DNA of 64,000 bases from an uncultured Prevotella sp. GTDB lineage: Bacteria > Bacteroidota > Bacteroidia > Bacteroidales > Bacteroidaceae. Positions within the stretch are counted from its first letter, which is position 1, and the number at the start of each line of letters is the position of its first letter. The DNA lies in contig CAMKRS010000001.1 in assembly GCA_946415245.1 (NCBI GenBank), positions 62,001 to 126,000 on the forward strand, read 5' to 3'. Positions 42,749-52,492 of this stretch are shown here, piece by piece. The notes below the pieces were generated by a model. The model made no database searches, was not told the DNA's origin, and worked only from the letters and a program-made list of their open reading frames with translations. A program made the translations under genes and the position numbers.

Positions 42749-44800
42749 TTAATCTTCGAGGCCGCTGAGGCTGCGGGCGAGCCAAACATCCATCTTACCA
42801 GCACCACGATGGTTCCAGGCGTAGTAGGGGATGAGTTTGATAGTGACATCCTTGGCGGCGAGTTTGCCTTCATTAGAGATGGAGGCTTCCTGGACCTGAG
42901 CTGAGATGGCTGTGACGTTGAAGGTCTGACCGTTACCCTCTTTGTTCTCTATGCCATAGGTCGGAAGCACGTCAAACTGAGGCTTGCGTGAAAGCAGAAG
43001 ATGATGGGGATCGATACCTTCGTTGTCGGCCCACTCTGTACAATAGACCAATGGTCCACGTTCTACAGCCACACGTCCACGATCATCCGATACACGAGGA
43101 CTGGCTACTACCGTACGGACAGGCATGTCGAAATGGATGCGGACGACATCACCCTTCTTCCAATTGCGGTTAATGACCATGTAGCCGTTTTCTAACTCGC
43201 TATCCACTTTCTGACCATTGACTGTAATCTCGTAAGTACTGAAGATATCGTCATTATAGGCATAGAGGTCGCTGGGTACTACTCGGCTTTGTACCCAACC
43301 AGGAATGCGAACCATCATATTGAAAGCCTTGGCCTTGTTCTGGAGCACCTTGATGGCGATGTCACCGTCCCAAGGGTAATTGGTATCCTGTTGGATGGTC
43401 ACACTCTTGCCTCCCAAGGCGAGGGTGGCGGTATTGGCAGCATAGAGGTTTACATAGAGATCGTTATCACGAACACCGTAGATATAGCCTGGCATCGAGG
43501 GGATAAACCTGCAGAGGTTCGAGGGACAGCAGGCACAGCCGAACCAAGGTTGGCGTGTCATCGTACCGTCAGCATTGAAACGGTAGCGTCCGTCGCTCGA
43601 CAACGGGTTGGGGTAGAAAAACTTGCCGCCGTCGACACTCATGCCACTGATGACACCGTTATATAAGGTTCGCTCGAGACAGTCTATGTATTTCGCGTCG
43701 CCATGCAACAGGAACATGCGTTCGAAAAGATACACCATTGCGATAGCGGCACAGGTCTCGTTATAGGCTGTCAGATTGGGCAACTCGTAGTCGGCACCGA
43801 AAGCCTCGCCGCCATGACGGGCACCCACACCTCCTGTGAGATAGTATTTGCGGGAGACGATATTCTCGTAGATGGTGTCGATGGCCTTGATATAACTGGA
43901 ATCACCTAGCAAAGCTGCCACATCGGCCATACCTGCATACATATAACCAGCACGGACGGCATGACCCCAAGCCTCTGTCTGATCAATTACAGGCTTGTCA
44001 CTCTGAGAATAGACATCCTTATGGGGTGTCTTGCCTCGATAGTCGAGTAAGAACTTGGCTTCGTCCAGGTATTTTTTCTCGCCAGTAAGCACATAGAGTC
44101 TTGCGAGGGCCATCTCGGCAATCTGATGACCTGGTACTACACAAGCCTGTCCTGCGTTAGGGCCAACCTCTCTGACCACACAATCAGCATAACGTTTGGC
44201 GATGTCGAGGAATTTCGTGGAGCCTGTGGCTTGATAATGGGCACAGGCGGCATCGACCATGTGACCGAGGTTATAGAGTTCGTGGCTTGCGTGTTCCTCC
44301 GCAGCCCAACGCTTATTGGCAGCCCAACCGTGTGGATGCTGAGGATTGATGGTGCGCGCAGTGTAGAGATAGCCGTCTGATTCTTGGGCTGCAGCCACCA
44401 CATCGAGCACGGAGTCAATATAAGTTTTCAACTTTGCATCTGGATAAGTTTGCAGCACGTACGAGGCACCCTCGATGGTTTTGTAGACATCTGTATCATC
44501 GAACGAGAATCCCATAAATTTGGCGACGTCCCATTCGGGTGTCTGCAGGCCAGGATGTCCCGGATGCTGCAAAGTATAGGCTGCCATCTCGAAATTCTTA
44601 TAGCGGTGCTCACTCTCACACTTCGAGAAAGCCAAAGGAATAGTAACCTCCCGTGCGGCTTGGATACGGTCGCCCCAGAAAGTGTTGGGAGTGATATTGA
44701 CTGCGGTGAACGGAACTTGGGTATAAGGATACCCGCTTTGGGCAAAGATGGCGCCTGCACAGAGTGCAAAGAAGCATAAAATAGCAGCGATTCGTTTCAT
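42749..44800 (-). CDS. GH127 beta-L-arabinofuranosidase
   Basis: Secreted glycoside hydrolase of 683 residues with a signal peptide ending AIFAQ. GH127 enzymes use a zinc-bound Cys nucleophile to release beta-L-arabinofuranose, as HypBA1 does. The equivalent residues are visible: the acid/base Glu in HGGEAFG (about 330), the Glu-x-Cys zinc ligands in NETCAA (about 345-347) and the Cys pair in CACCPSN (about 424-425, nucleophile and ligand). Early conserved blocks are TPNTFWGDR and AAQESDGYLYT. It is divergent from the GH146-type gene, both probably induced together. Confidence 0.92.
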   Translation of the reverse strand: MKRIAAILCFFALCAGAIFAQSGYPYTQVPFTAVNITPNTFWGDRIQAAREVTIPLAFSKCESEHRYKNFEMAAYTLQHPGHPGLQTPEWDVAKFMGFSFDDTDVYKTIEGASYVLQTYPDAKLKTYIDSVLDVVAAAQESDGYLYTARTINPQHPHGWAANKRWAAEEHASHELYNLGHMVDAACAHYQATGSTKFLDIAKRYADCVVREVGPNAGQACVVPGHQIAEMALARLYVLTGEKKYLDEAKFLLDYRGKTPHKDVYSQSDKPVIDQTEAWGHAVRAGYMYAGMADVAALLGDSSYIKAIDTIYENIVSRKYYLTGGVGARHGGEAFGADYELPNLTAYNETCAAIAMVYLFERMFLLHGDAKYIDCLERTLYNGVISGMSVDGGKFFYPNPLSSDGRYRFNADGTMTRQPWFGCACCPSNLCRFIPSMPGYIYGVRDNDLYVNLYAANTATLALGGKSVTIQQDTNYPWDGDIAIKVLQNKAKAFNMMVRIPGWVQSRVVPSDLYAYNDDIFSTYEITVNGQKVDSELENGYMVINRNWKKGDVVRIHFDMPVRTVVASPRVSDDRGRVAVERGPLVYCTEWADNEGIDPHHLLLSRKPQFDVLPTYGIENKEGNGQTFNVTAISAQVQEASISNEGKLAAKDVTIKLIPYYAWNHRGAGKMDVWLARSLSGLED

Positions 44801-44826
44801 AATGTTTTGTTTTTGATTATTGGTGG

Positions 44827-44834
44827 CAAAATTA
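44827..44834 (-). promoter_or_regulatory. -7 box of the GH127 gene
   Basis: Reads TAATTTTG on the minus strand, 26 bp upstream of the start. Paired with a divergent identical box at 44880-44887. Confidence 0.6.
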
Positions 44835-44841
44835 CGAAAAA

Positions 44842-44871
44842 ACTATGAACTATCAACTATGAATTATGAAC
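44842..44871. repeat. AACTATG-type repeat between divergent GH promoters
   Basis: Four imperfect 7-bp units (AACTATG, AACTATC, AACTATG, AATTATG) fill the space between the two -7 boxes. Confidence 0.75.
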
Positions 44872-44879
44872 TTTTTTTG

Positions 44880-44887
44880 TAATTTTG
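44880..44887 (+). promoter_or_regulatory. -7 box of the GH146-type gene
   Basis: TAATTTTG, 29 bp upstream of the start at 44917. The same box sequence drives the divergent GH127 gene. Confidence 0.6.
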
Positions 44888-44916
44888 CCTCAGAAATGAT
44901 AAGAAATAATAGATAT

Positions 44917-47295
44917 ATGAAACGAATTCGACTTTATCTCTCAATGATGATGCTCCTCACAGCAGGCAGTGTCATGGCACAGGATCGGCTCTACGCCGAT
45001 GAGTTTTCACTTGGTGATGTGACTTTACTCGATGGTCCGCTGAAAAAAGCCCGCGACTTGAATATCAAAACGTTATTGCAATATGATTGCGATCGATTGC
45101 TGGCTCCTTATCTCAAAGAGGCAGGTTTGACCCCGAAGGCAAAGAGCTATCCCAATTGGGATGGTCTTGATGGCCATGTGGGTGGTCATTATCTTACGGC
45201 GATGGCCATCAATGCGGCTATGGGCGATAAGGCTTGCAAGGAGCGAATGGAATATTTCATCAGCGAACTCCAGGCTTGTGCCGATGCTAATGCCAAGAAT
45301 CACCCAGAATGGGGCAAGGGCTATGTGGGCGGTGTTCCAGGAAGTGACCGTATCTGGTCTGCCTATAAAAAGGGTGACTTCGGTGCCTATAGTGGGGCGT
45401 GGGTACCTTTTTATAACATCCACAAGATGTATGCTGGTCTGCGTGATGCTTGGGTGTATTGCGGTAATGAGCAGGCTAAGAAACTGTTCTTAGGTTTTTG
45501 CGACTGGGCCATCGACCTGACTGCCGGACTCACTGATGAACAGGTGGAGCGGACCCTTCATACAGAGCATGGTGGCATGAACGAGGTGTTGGCCGATGCC
45601 TATGCCATCACAGGCGATAAGAAATACCTTGATGTAGCCAAACGGTTCTCGCACCGCCGACTGCTGAATCCATTGTCACAACGACAGGATTGTCTCGACA
45701 ACATGCACGCCAATACTCAGGTACCCAAGGTGGTGGGTTTTGAGCGTATCGCCGAACTCTCAGGCGATGAGACCTATCATAACGCCAGTATCTATTTCTG
45801 GGATATCGTCACGGGCGAGCGTTCGTTGGCTTTCGGTGGTAACAGCCGTCGTGAGCACTTCCCTAGCAAGGAGGCATGCATGGACTTTATCAACGATATC
45901 GATGGTCCGGAGACTTGTAACACCAACAATATGCTGAAACTGACGGAAGAACTACACCGCAGGAATCCAGAGGCACGTTTTGCCGACTATTATGAGTTGG
46001 CAACTTTCAATCACATCCTCTCCTCGCAGCATCCAGAACATGGCGGTTATGTTTACTTCACACCTGCCCGTCCTCGTCATTATCGCAACTATTCGGCTCC
46101 CAACGAGGCGATGTGGTGCTGCGTGGGTACAGGAATGGAGAATCACGGCAAGTACGGTCAGTTCATCTATACGAAAAAGGACAATAACCTCTTCGTAAAT
46201 CTCTTTGTGGCTTCAGAGTTGAATTGGAAGGATCAGAATGTGATGCTTCGTCAGGAAACTCAGTTCCCCTATGCTGAGACCAGCAAGATTACTATTGCTC
46301 AGGGTAAGGGACAATTTACGCTGCAAGTGCGTTATCCTGGTTGGGTGAAGCCTGGTCAGTTCGAGGTGAAAGTAAATGGCAAGCCCGTCCGCATTATTAC
46401 GGGTCCGTCGTCTTATGTTGCCATCAGTCGTCAGTGGAAGAAGGGCGATGTGGTGGATATCACTTTCCCTATGCATAACAGCGTGAAATACCTGCCCAAT
46501 GAGCCGCAGTATATTGCTTTGATGCATGGTCCCATCATGCTTGCGGCAAAGACTGGCACGGAGGATCTGGCCCATCTCATTGCTGATGACAGTCGCTTTG
46601 GACAGTACGCTAGCGGTAAGAAACTGCCCATCAATGAGGCTCCTATCCTTGTTAACAATAACTTAGAGGATATTGCCAACCAGCTGCAACCTATTGCCGG
46701 CAAGCCGTTGCATTTCACTCTCCATACTAAGATGGAGAATGCCATCCGCAGCGAGATACAGCCTTTCTTCGAGATTCACGATGCTCGTTATATGATGTAC
46801 TGGCTGGCTCTCTCGGAGGATAGCTACAAGAGCTATCTGGACAAGTTGGCCAAGGAGGAGCAGGAGCGTCAGGCGCTGGAAGCCCGTACGACGGATAAGG
46901 TACAGCCAGGTGAGCAACAGCCAGAGTCAGACCACTTTATGGAGACCGACCGATCGAATGTGGGCAATACCAACGATGTGTTCTATCGTGACGCCAGCGA
47001 CGGCCACTACTTCAGCTATATGCTTCAGACGGGTGGGCAGACTGACCTGAGCCTGCGCCTGAAATACTGGGGTGTAGGCGAATGGAAGAGTCATGAGTTT
47101 GATATTCTTGTTGACGATGTGCTGGTGAAGGAGGTGAACAATACGGGCAAATATCGTATCTCAGAATTCAAATACGAGACTTATCCTGTGCCAGCCGAGC
47201 TGTTGAAGGGCAAGACACAGGTCCGCGTAAAGTTCGTCGCCAAGCCGCGTAAGCAGATTGGTGAGATCTACGAGGTGAGACTCGTGAAGAATTGA
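44917..47295 (+). CDS. GH146-type beta-L-arabinofuranosidase
   Basis: Secreted enzyme of 792 residues from the DUF1680 superfamily. Its layout is that of GH146 (for example Bacteroides BT0349) rather than GH127. Conserved blocks are LYADEFSLGDVTLLDGP, GHVGGHYLTAMA (about 85-96), VPFYNIHKMYAGL (about 160-172), the Glu-x-Cys ligands in PETCNTNN (about 330) and the Cys pair in MWCCVGTGMEN (about 399-400). A C-terminal beta domain of about 160 residues follows a charged linker (QERQALEARTTDKVQPG). The start at 44917 gives a signal peptide (MKRIRLYLSMMML); upstream codons run into the -7 region. Together with GH127 it suggests beta-L-arabinofuranose-containing plant glycans. Confidence 0.9.
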   Translation: MKRIRLYLSMMMLLTAGSVMAQDRLYADEFSLGDVTLLDGPLKKARDLNIKTLLQYDCDRLLAPYLKEAGLTPKAKSYPNWDGLDGHVGGHYLTAMAINAAMGDKACKERMEYFISELQACADANAKNHPEWGKGYVGGVPGSDRIWSAYKKGDFGAYSGAWVPFYNIHKMYAGLRDAWVYCGNEQAKKLFLGFCDWAIDLTAGLTDEQVERTLHTEHGGMNEVLADAYAITGDKKYLDVAKRFSHRRLLNPLSQRQDCLDNMHANTQVPKVVGFERIAELSGDETYHNASIYFWDIVTGERSLAFGGNSRREHFPSKEACMDFINDIDGPETCNTNNMLKLTEELHRRNPEARFADYYELATFNHILSSQHPEHGGYVYFTPARPRHYRNYSAPNEAMWCCVGTGMENHGKYGQFIYTKKDNNLFVNLFVASELNWKDQNVMLRQETQFPYAETSKITIAQGKGQFTLQVRYPGWVKPGQFEVKVNGKPVRIITGPSSYVAISRQWKKGDVVDITFPMHNSVKYLPNEPQYIALMHGPIMLAAKTGTEDLAHLIADDSRFGQYASGKKLPINEAPILVNNNLEDIANQLQPIAGKPLHFTLHTKMENAIRSEIQPFFEIHDARYMMYWLALSEDSYKSYLDKLAKEEQERQALEARTTDKVQPGEQQPESDHFMETDRSNVGNTNDVFYRDASDGHYFSYMLQTGGQTDLSLRLKYWGVGEWKSHEFDILVDDVLVKEVNNTGKYRISEFKYETYPVPAELLKGKTQVRVKFVAKPRKQIGEIYEVRLVKN

Positions 47296-47296
47296 A

Positions 47297-48985
47297 TCAG
47301 AACGACGATTCCTTGAAGCTACTGCCGCCTACGAACTCTCTCATGATGCTCGTGGGCGGTATTTCTTTGTCGCTGATGGGCAGGAAATAGTGGATGAACT
47401 TTAGCAGTCGATGGGCCTCAGAGTATTCCGGACAGTTGCGCGGCACAGAAGCGAGGATAATCTCCGCATGTGTGCGCAGCACGGCAAACTCGATGTTGAG
47501 GGCTGAGTTGAACATCACATCAGCTGTTTCCTGATAGGGGAATATCCACTGGTCTTCAGCCAAACAGACGTTCTTCCACTGCGAGATGGTCTGCTGGGCC
47601 GTATAAGCGCCTTTGTTGTAGTCGCGGATGATACGGCGGAGTAGACGGTTGTCGCGCGTGGGAATCCAGTTGTGGTCGTCGAGTGAGATGCTGGTAAGAG
47701 CCGAGATATAGATTTTGTATTTCACCTCATCGGGAATATTCTTTGTCAGCAGCGGGTTCAGAGCGTGGATGCCCTCGATGATGAGCACCGTGTCGCCTGA
47801 CAGCTTGAGTTTCTTGCCATTATACTCGCGTTTACCCGTGACGAAGTTGTATTCAGGTATCTCCACCTTCTCGCCCTGCATCAGCCGCAGTAGATGGTCT
47901 TCTAACAACGAATATTCCACCGTTTCGATGTTGTCGAAATCATAGTCGCCATTGGGCAGTTTTGGCGTGTCTAAACGATTTACGAAATAGTCGTCGGTAG
48001 AGAACGATACTGGTCTCAGACCGCAGGCCAGCAACTGCACCGACAATCGTTTGCAGAACGTAGTCTTTCCTGAGCTCGATGGTCCTGTGATGAGCACCAG
48101 TCGTGTGGGATTCTCCTCGCGGTGGAATCGGCGTTCTATTTCCTCGGCTATCTGTACGATCTTCTTTTCCTGCAAGGCCTCCGACACCTGTATCAGCTCT
48201 GAGGCATGGCCACGTTTGATGGCTTTGTTCACATCGCCCGCATTCGAGAGTCGCATGATGATATCCCAGCGTGTTTTTTCTGCAAACATCTCGAAGGTCT
48301 TGGGCTGGTCTACCTTCTCCGCCAATTTCAGCGGGTTATACCAATCAGGCACCCGCAGCAGCATACCCTCTTCATAGCGTTCCAGTCCCCAGACCTTCAG
48401 ATAGCCGGCACTGGGAACCAGCGGCCCATAATAATAGTCAACGGTATCACCCAATGTGTAATAGTCGCTATAAATTTGTCCGCTGGTTTCCAATAGTTTC
48501 ACCTTATCGGTGAAGCCACGCTCTGTAAATATACGAATCGACTCTTCGTTGGTAGCTTCCGTACGACGGAAAGGCATGTCGAGGTCGATGATTTCCTGCA
48601 TTCTTTGACGGATGCTGTTGACATCATCGTTTGTCAGTGGTTCGTTGCCTTTTTTCTTGAAGTTACAATAATATCCTCTGCAGAGTGAATGTTCGATAAA
48701 AAGTTTCGAACCAGGGAACACGTCCTGCGTCGCTTTGTAGAGCACAAAGCTGAGCGAGCGGACATACACACGGTGTCCACTGCCTTCACGGGCATCCAAG
48801 AATTCCACATCGCGGTTCTGGTACACGCGGAATTTCAGTCCCTGAGACACGTTGTTCACTTTTGCCGATACGACAGGATAGGGGAGTTGTATCTCCTCGG
48901 CAAACTCCTGATAGATATCCAACAAAGAAGTTCCCTCGGGGAAACTCTTCGTCACATTATTATTCTTGCAGCGGATTTGTAGCAT
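47297..48985 (-). CDS. TGS-domain nucleoside (uridine) kinase
   Basis: Cytoplasmic kinase of 562 residues. The N-terminal third (about 1-220) resembles the TGS and second-additional domains of threonyl-tRNA synthetase. The C-terminal part is uridine kinase-like, with P-loop LITGPSSSGKTTFCKRL (about 285-301), STDDYFVNR (about 323) and EGIHALNPLLT (about 402). This fusion is widespread in Bacteroidota; it phosphorylates uridine or cytidine in salvage, and the role of the TGS part is unknown. Third gene of the esterase/GPH symporter operon; upp, another pyrimidine salvage gene, lies nearby. Confidence 0.9.
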   Translation of the reverse strand: MLQIRCKNNNVTKSFPEGTSLLDIYQEFAEEIQLPYPVVSAKVNNVSQGLKFRVYQNRDVEFLDAREGSGHRVYVRSLSFVLYKATQDVFPGSKLFIEHSLCRGYYCNFKKKGNEPLTNDDVNSIRQRMQEIIDLDMPFRRTEATNEESIRIFTERGFTDKVKLLETSGQIYSDYYTLGDTVDYYYGPLVPSAGYLKVWGLERYEEGMLLRVPDWYNPLKLAEKVDQPKTFEMFAEKTRWDIIMRLSNAGDVNKAIKRGHASELIQVSEALQEKKIVQIAEEIERRFHREENPTRLVLITGPSSSGKTTFCKRLSVQLLACGLRPVSFSTDDYFVNRLDTPKLPNGDYDFDNIETVEYSLLEDHLLRLMQGEKVEIPEYNFVTGKREYNGKKLKLSGDTVLIIEGIHALNPLLTKNIPDEVKYKIYISALTSISLDDHNWIPTRDNRLLRRIIRDYNKGAYTAQQTISQWKNVCLAEDQWIFPYQETADVMFNSALNIEFAVLRTHAEIILASVPRNCPEYSEAHRLLKFIHYFLPISDKEIPPTSIMREFVGGSSFKESSF

Positions 48986-48991
48986 GCTTTA

Positions 48992-50392
48992 TTACTTATT
49001 GCGCGCTTCTATCTCGCGGCTCATCTCATCAAGTTTTTCATCAGTAAGTGGATACTTATAGATAAGGTAGCCCACGACAAGAAGAAGGATGGCAGGAATG
49101 ACGGTGGTGAACATCAGAATGGCATTCTGCGCAATATCGGAGTAATTGGCCAACTTGACATAATAGGCATTGACGGGTGCGCTGATAAAGGAGGCCAGGA
49201 ATACCACGACAAAGATGCTAAGCACGAGCTGCAGGCACTTATTGGCCTTGAACTCTTGCCACATCTCACCGTAAGTAACAGGCTTTTCTGGAGTTGTGGT
49301 GATATTTTCCTTGCTGCCCATGAAGCAAAGCATCAGGAGCACAAAACCGACGAGGGCAAACACGGCCGTAACCGTGAACCAGGCCATCGGGTCAGTGGGC
49401 AGGGCAGACTCTTCGCTGACGAAGTTAAAGCCGATCCAGCCCATTACCAACGGCGTAATCCAACCGGCAATAGAGAATCCGGCTTTAAAAGCAACACCAG
49501 CAAGGGCATTAACTGTGGCAGCAGGCCTGTTTCCTGTACGGTACTCAGCCTCTGTGATGACCTCAGGCACAAGAGCCCACATCAGAGAACCTACAAGCAG
49601 ACCGACACCTGTCATGACCTTTGCTGTCTGGACAAGGGCATTGGCGGATGCCACATCAAAGAACTTACCGATAGTGAAAAGGATGGCAAATCCGATCAGG
49701 CCGATAGCGAGAAGGGTATAATACAGACCCTTTTTGCCCAGCCATTTCTTCAATGCTGGCATAGACGGCAGGATAATGAAGGCGGGAATGGTGCCAATGG
49801 CCATGAAGGTGGCCTGATTCCAGTCAATGGCAGAATGAATACACATGGCCAGACCGATGGGGAAACCGGCCTGAACCACGATCTGACCGATGTTGGCACA
49901 AACCATACGTGTAGAAGTCAGGATAAGTACCTCATCGTTATCACGGGTCATACTGGCCATAATCGAGCCATAAGGTATGTTCACTACAGAATAAATCATG
50001 CTTAGCACGGTATAGCTGACAGCAGCATAGACCATCTTCATCGGCATAGACCATTCAGCAGCCTGGGGAAGCATCAGCAGGCAGGCGGCAACTGTAAGGG
50101 GAATACCGCCATAGAGGAGGTAGGCACGATATTTACCTAACTTAGGATTACGGTTGTCGATATAGCGCCCTACTACTGGACTCCAAAAACAGTCGATGAG
50201 TCGGACAGTGAGAATCAGTCCACTGACAAAGGCGAGGTTGATCTTCAATACCGTGGTAAGGTAAATCATCAGGTAGGTCGCCACCGTTTGGAAGATAAGG
50301 TTCTGCGCCAGGTCACCTGAGCCAAAGCCGATGCGCTGGAGCCATGAAAGCTTGTAAAAGCCTTTCGATTCGTTGATTTCGTTAATTGACAT
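48992..50392 (-). CDS. GPH-family sugar:cation symporter
   Basis: Major-facilitator protein of the glycoside-pentoside-hexuronide:cation family, 466 residues with 12 predicted membrane helices. Characteristic are LSWLQRIGFGSGDLAQNL (about 13-30), SPVVGRYIDNRNPKLGKYR (about 71-89) and VNIPYGSIMASMTRD (about 137-151). It lies 14 bp after the esterase gene and 6 bp before the kinase, a tight operon. Probably imports an oligosaccharide or pentoside released by the periplasmic enzymes. Confidence 0.92.
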   Translation of the reverse strand: MSINEINESKGFYKLSWLQRIGFGSGDLAQNLIFQTVATYLMIYLTTVLKINLAFVSGLILTVRLIDCFWSPVVGRYIDNRNPKLGKYRAYLLYGGIPLTVAACLLMLPQAAEWSMPMKMVYAAVSYTVLSMIYSVVNIPYGSIMASMTRDNDEVLILTSTRMVCANIGQIVVQAGFPIGLAMCIHSAIDWNQATFMAIGTIPAFIILPSMPALKKWLGKKGLYYTLLAIGLIGFAILFTIGKFFDVASANALVQTAKVMTGVGLLVGSLMWALVPEVITEAEYRTGNRPAATVNALAGVAFKAGFSIAGWITPLVMGWIGFNFVSEESALPTDPMAWFTVTAVFALVGFVLLMLCFMGSKENITTTPEKPVTYGEMWQEFKANKCLQLVLSIFVVVFLASFISAPVNAYYVKLANYSDIAQNAILMFTTVIPAILLLVVGYLIYKYPLTDEKLDEMSREIEARNK

Positions 50393-50406
50393 AATGATTT
50401 AAATTT

Positions 50407-52356
50407 TTATTTGTTGATATTTATTTCAAATGATGACATGGGTAAGCCCGTGAGAGAACGGACGGTCGCTTTGGGATCGTCTTTCCAGGCATAGCGGATG
50501 GAGGAAGCAGAATTTGTCGTCGCTTTCACTTCAATCTTGTTACCTTCAGTGGTAGCCTCTGCGTTGTGGAATTTGCCATCAGCACCAGCGATTTCAAACT
50601 CATAGAGCGGGCCAGACTGTACGGGTTGGTCAAGGGTGAGGATCACTTTTCCATCGATGAAATCGGCAGAAATTACTTCTGGCGACAGTTTCACCTTAGC
50701 ATTCTTGAAGACAAGACGGTCGAAGCAAAGACCGATACGCTCAGCCACCTCTTTCTTTCGCAAGGGATGGATGTCGACGGTTTCGCCTAAGTCATTGATG
50801 ACGGCCAGTTCTGCGTATGGATCTGCCTTAGCAGCTGTGCGCTGGGCTTCGCGCAATTGTGCCCAACCGCTGTTCACAGGTTCTGTTGGATAGACGATGG
50901 GTCTTGGGAAACCCGTCTGTTGACGCCCATCATAGTTGGCCAGTTGTACGATGCAGAATGGCATCTGCTGATCTTGCCAACAGTCGCGCCAGCAACCCAT
51001 CAGTTTTTTCAGATAATCGGCATAGGGAGCAGGATTGCCCGTGTTCGACTCTCCCTGATACCATACCACACCGCTGATGGCATAAGGAGCCAAGGGATAG
51101 AGCACGGCATTATAAAGCGTGGTGGGTTGGTTTTGCAGTGAAACATCACCACCTGGACATGTTGGCATCTCTGCACCGAGACGGAATTTCCACTGCGGAC
51201 TAAGGGGAATCACATCCTGTGGCATGGGGTTCTGCGAAAAACGATCCTCGCCAAAACACAGCATATAGGGCTTTTGGGGAATAAAGTGAACAGCCCCGTT
51301 TTTATTGATGAAACGGATAGCAATCACGTTATCGCCCTCTTTGAGCAGGCCTTCGGGGACGTCGTAGCGACGTGGAGGATACTGATAGCCAGTGCTTCCG
51401 ATCTGTTTCCCGTTCAGATAGGTCACATCCTGATCATAGAGCGTACCCAACAACAATCTGGCAGGCTTTCCCGCGTGTACCTTATCTATAATAATATGCT
51501 GGCGGAGCCAGATACTACCCGTTCCTCGCCAACTCCAGTCGTTCTGGTCGATGGACTTCCAGTCAGCATCATTAAATGCAGGTTGGATATAGTCTTGTAC
51601 GGCATCAGATTTTTCAAGCATTTCATTCCATTGTCTGCTGGCAGCGCCATTGGCCTGCATCTGGGCTCTCACGTAATTATCACTCTCATAGAAGGTGGCA
51701 CGCTTTACCAACATGGGATAATCCTTCTCAAGCGAGTCCTTCGATATCCACGCTTCGATGGGAGTTCCACCCCAACTATTGACGATGATACCCTGAGGCA
51801 CCTTGTTTTTCTCAAACATCCGTTTGCCGAGGAACGAGCCCACGGCCGAGAAGAGCCAGGCATTCTGCTTGGTAAGCGGTTTCCAATTGATGTTTGTCGG
51901 ACGGATATCGTCTTTCACCCCATGAGTGGCTGTTTCGTTCTGTACTCGGAACAAGCGGACCTGATCGATATCGAACTGATCAATCTCGTTGACATACTGC
52001 GGATAGACGCGCTCAATGGTCACATCGATGTTCGATTGTCCGGAGAGCAGCCACACATCGCCGATGAGCACATTTTCAATTACCAATTGGTTAATTGTCA
52101 ACTGATAAGGTCCTCCTGCCTTCTGCTTCGGCAAATCGATACGCCAACGCCCTTGATCATCGGCCGTTGTGGTATACGTCTTTTTCAAAAAAGTGATGGT
52201 GACTTGTTCTCCCTTGTCTGCCCAGCCCCATATGGGAATTGGTTTGCCACGTTGCATGACCATGCCCGATTGAAACAATTGGGGCAGCCTGATTTCTGCG
52301 TTTGCAGTTAGTGAAACGCAGATGATGGCGAGTAGTATAATCGATAGTTTCTTCAT
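50407..52356 (-). CDS. Sialate O-acetylesterase-like SGNH esterase
   Basis: Secreted carbohydrate esterase of 649 residues (651 from an alternative ATG at 52362). The signal peptide ends TANAE. SGNH motifs are LLSGQSNIDV (about 103), VVWYQGESNTG (about 435) and the catalytic Asp-His in ETVDIHPLRK (about 573). A jelly-roll-like region is inserted about 250-370. Related enzymes deacetylate sialic acid or plant glycans such as xyloglucan and pectin; plant glycan is more likely in this locus. A short repeat-like segment (YQLTINQLVIE, about 84-94) is encoded at 52080-52110 by an AATTACCAATTGGTTAATTG-type palindrome. Confidence 0.9.
   Translation of the reverse strand: MKKLSIILLAIICVSLTANAEIRLPQLFQSGMVMQRGKPIPIWGWADKGEQVTITFLKKTYTTTADDQGRWRIDLPKQKAGGPYQLTINQLVIENVLIGDVWLLSGQSNIDVTIERVYPQYVNEIDQFDIDQVRLFRVQNETATHGVKDDIRPTNINWKPLTKQNAWLFSAVGSFLGKRMFEKNKVPQGIIVNSWGGTPIEAWISKDSLEKDYPMLVKRATFYESDNYVRAQMQANGAASRQWNEMLEKSDAVQDYIQPAFNDADWKSIDQNDWSWRGTGSIWLRQHIIIDKVHAGKPARLLLGTLYDQDVTYLNGKQIGSTGYQYPPRRYDVPEGLLKEGDNVIAIRFINKNGAVHFIPQKPYMLCFGEDRFSQNPMPQDVIPLSPQWKFRLGAEMPTCPGGDVSLQNQPTTLYNAVLYPLAPYAISGVVWYQGESNTGNPAPYADYLKKLMGCWRDCWQDQQMPFCIVQLANYDGRQQTGFPRPIVYPTEPVNSGWAQLREAQRTAAKADPYAELAVINDLGETVDIHPLRKKEVAERIGLCFDRLVFKNAKVKLSPEVISADFIDGKVILTLDQPVQSGPLYEFEIAGADGKFHNAEATTEGNKIEVKATTNSASSIRYAWKDDPKATVRSLTGLPMSSFEININK
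52080..52110. repeat. Palindromic repeat inside the esterase gene
   Basis: CAATTACCAATTGGTTAATTG-like DNA encodes a short linker in frame. It resembles intergenic elements such as the AATTAATTAGTTGG stretch near 37935. Confidence 0.5.
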
Positions 52357-52366
52357 AAACATGCTG

Positions 52367-52374
52367 CAAATATA
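52367..52374 (-). promoter_or_regulatory. -7 box of the esterase/symporter/kinase operon
   Basis: Reads TATATTTG on the minus strand; its end is 10 bp from the ATG at 52356 and 4 bp from the alternative at 52362. Little or no leader is expected. Confidence 0.6.
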
Positions 52375-52445
52375 TAAAAAAATCTCGATTCCTTCGGTAT
52401 TTTTTCATCTTTTCTTGCCAAATGAAACACAGTACAAAGCATCTG

Positions 52446-52479
52446 TGACAAATGAAAACGTCATTTTTCATAATTGTCA
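52446..52479. promoter_or_regulatory. Operator-like imperfect palindrome
   Basis: TGACAA (52446-52451) and TGAAAA (52453-52458) have complements TTTTCA (52465-52470) and TTGTCA (52474-52479). The dyad covers the -33 region of the symporter/xylosidase promoter immediately downstream. Confidence 0.5.
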
Positions 52480-52480
52480 C

Positions 52481-52488
52481 TAACTTTG
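52481..52488 (+). promoter_or_regulatory. -7 box of the symporter/xylosidase operon
   Basis: TAACTTTG, ending 4 bp before the ATG at 52493. The expected transcription start coincides with the start codon, a clear leaderless candidate. Confidence 0.65.
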
Positions 52489-52492
52489 CGGC

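Noticed and set aside
51274..52311. Plus-strand frame of 345 codons opposite the esterase
   Set aside because: No start signal or domain; the minus-strand esterase has all SGNH motifs.
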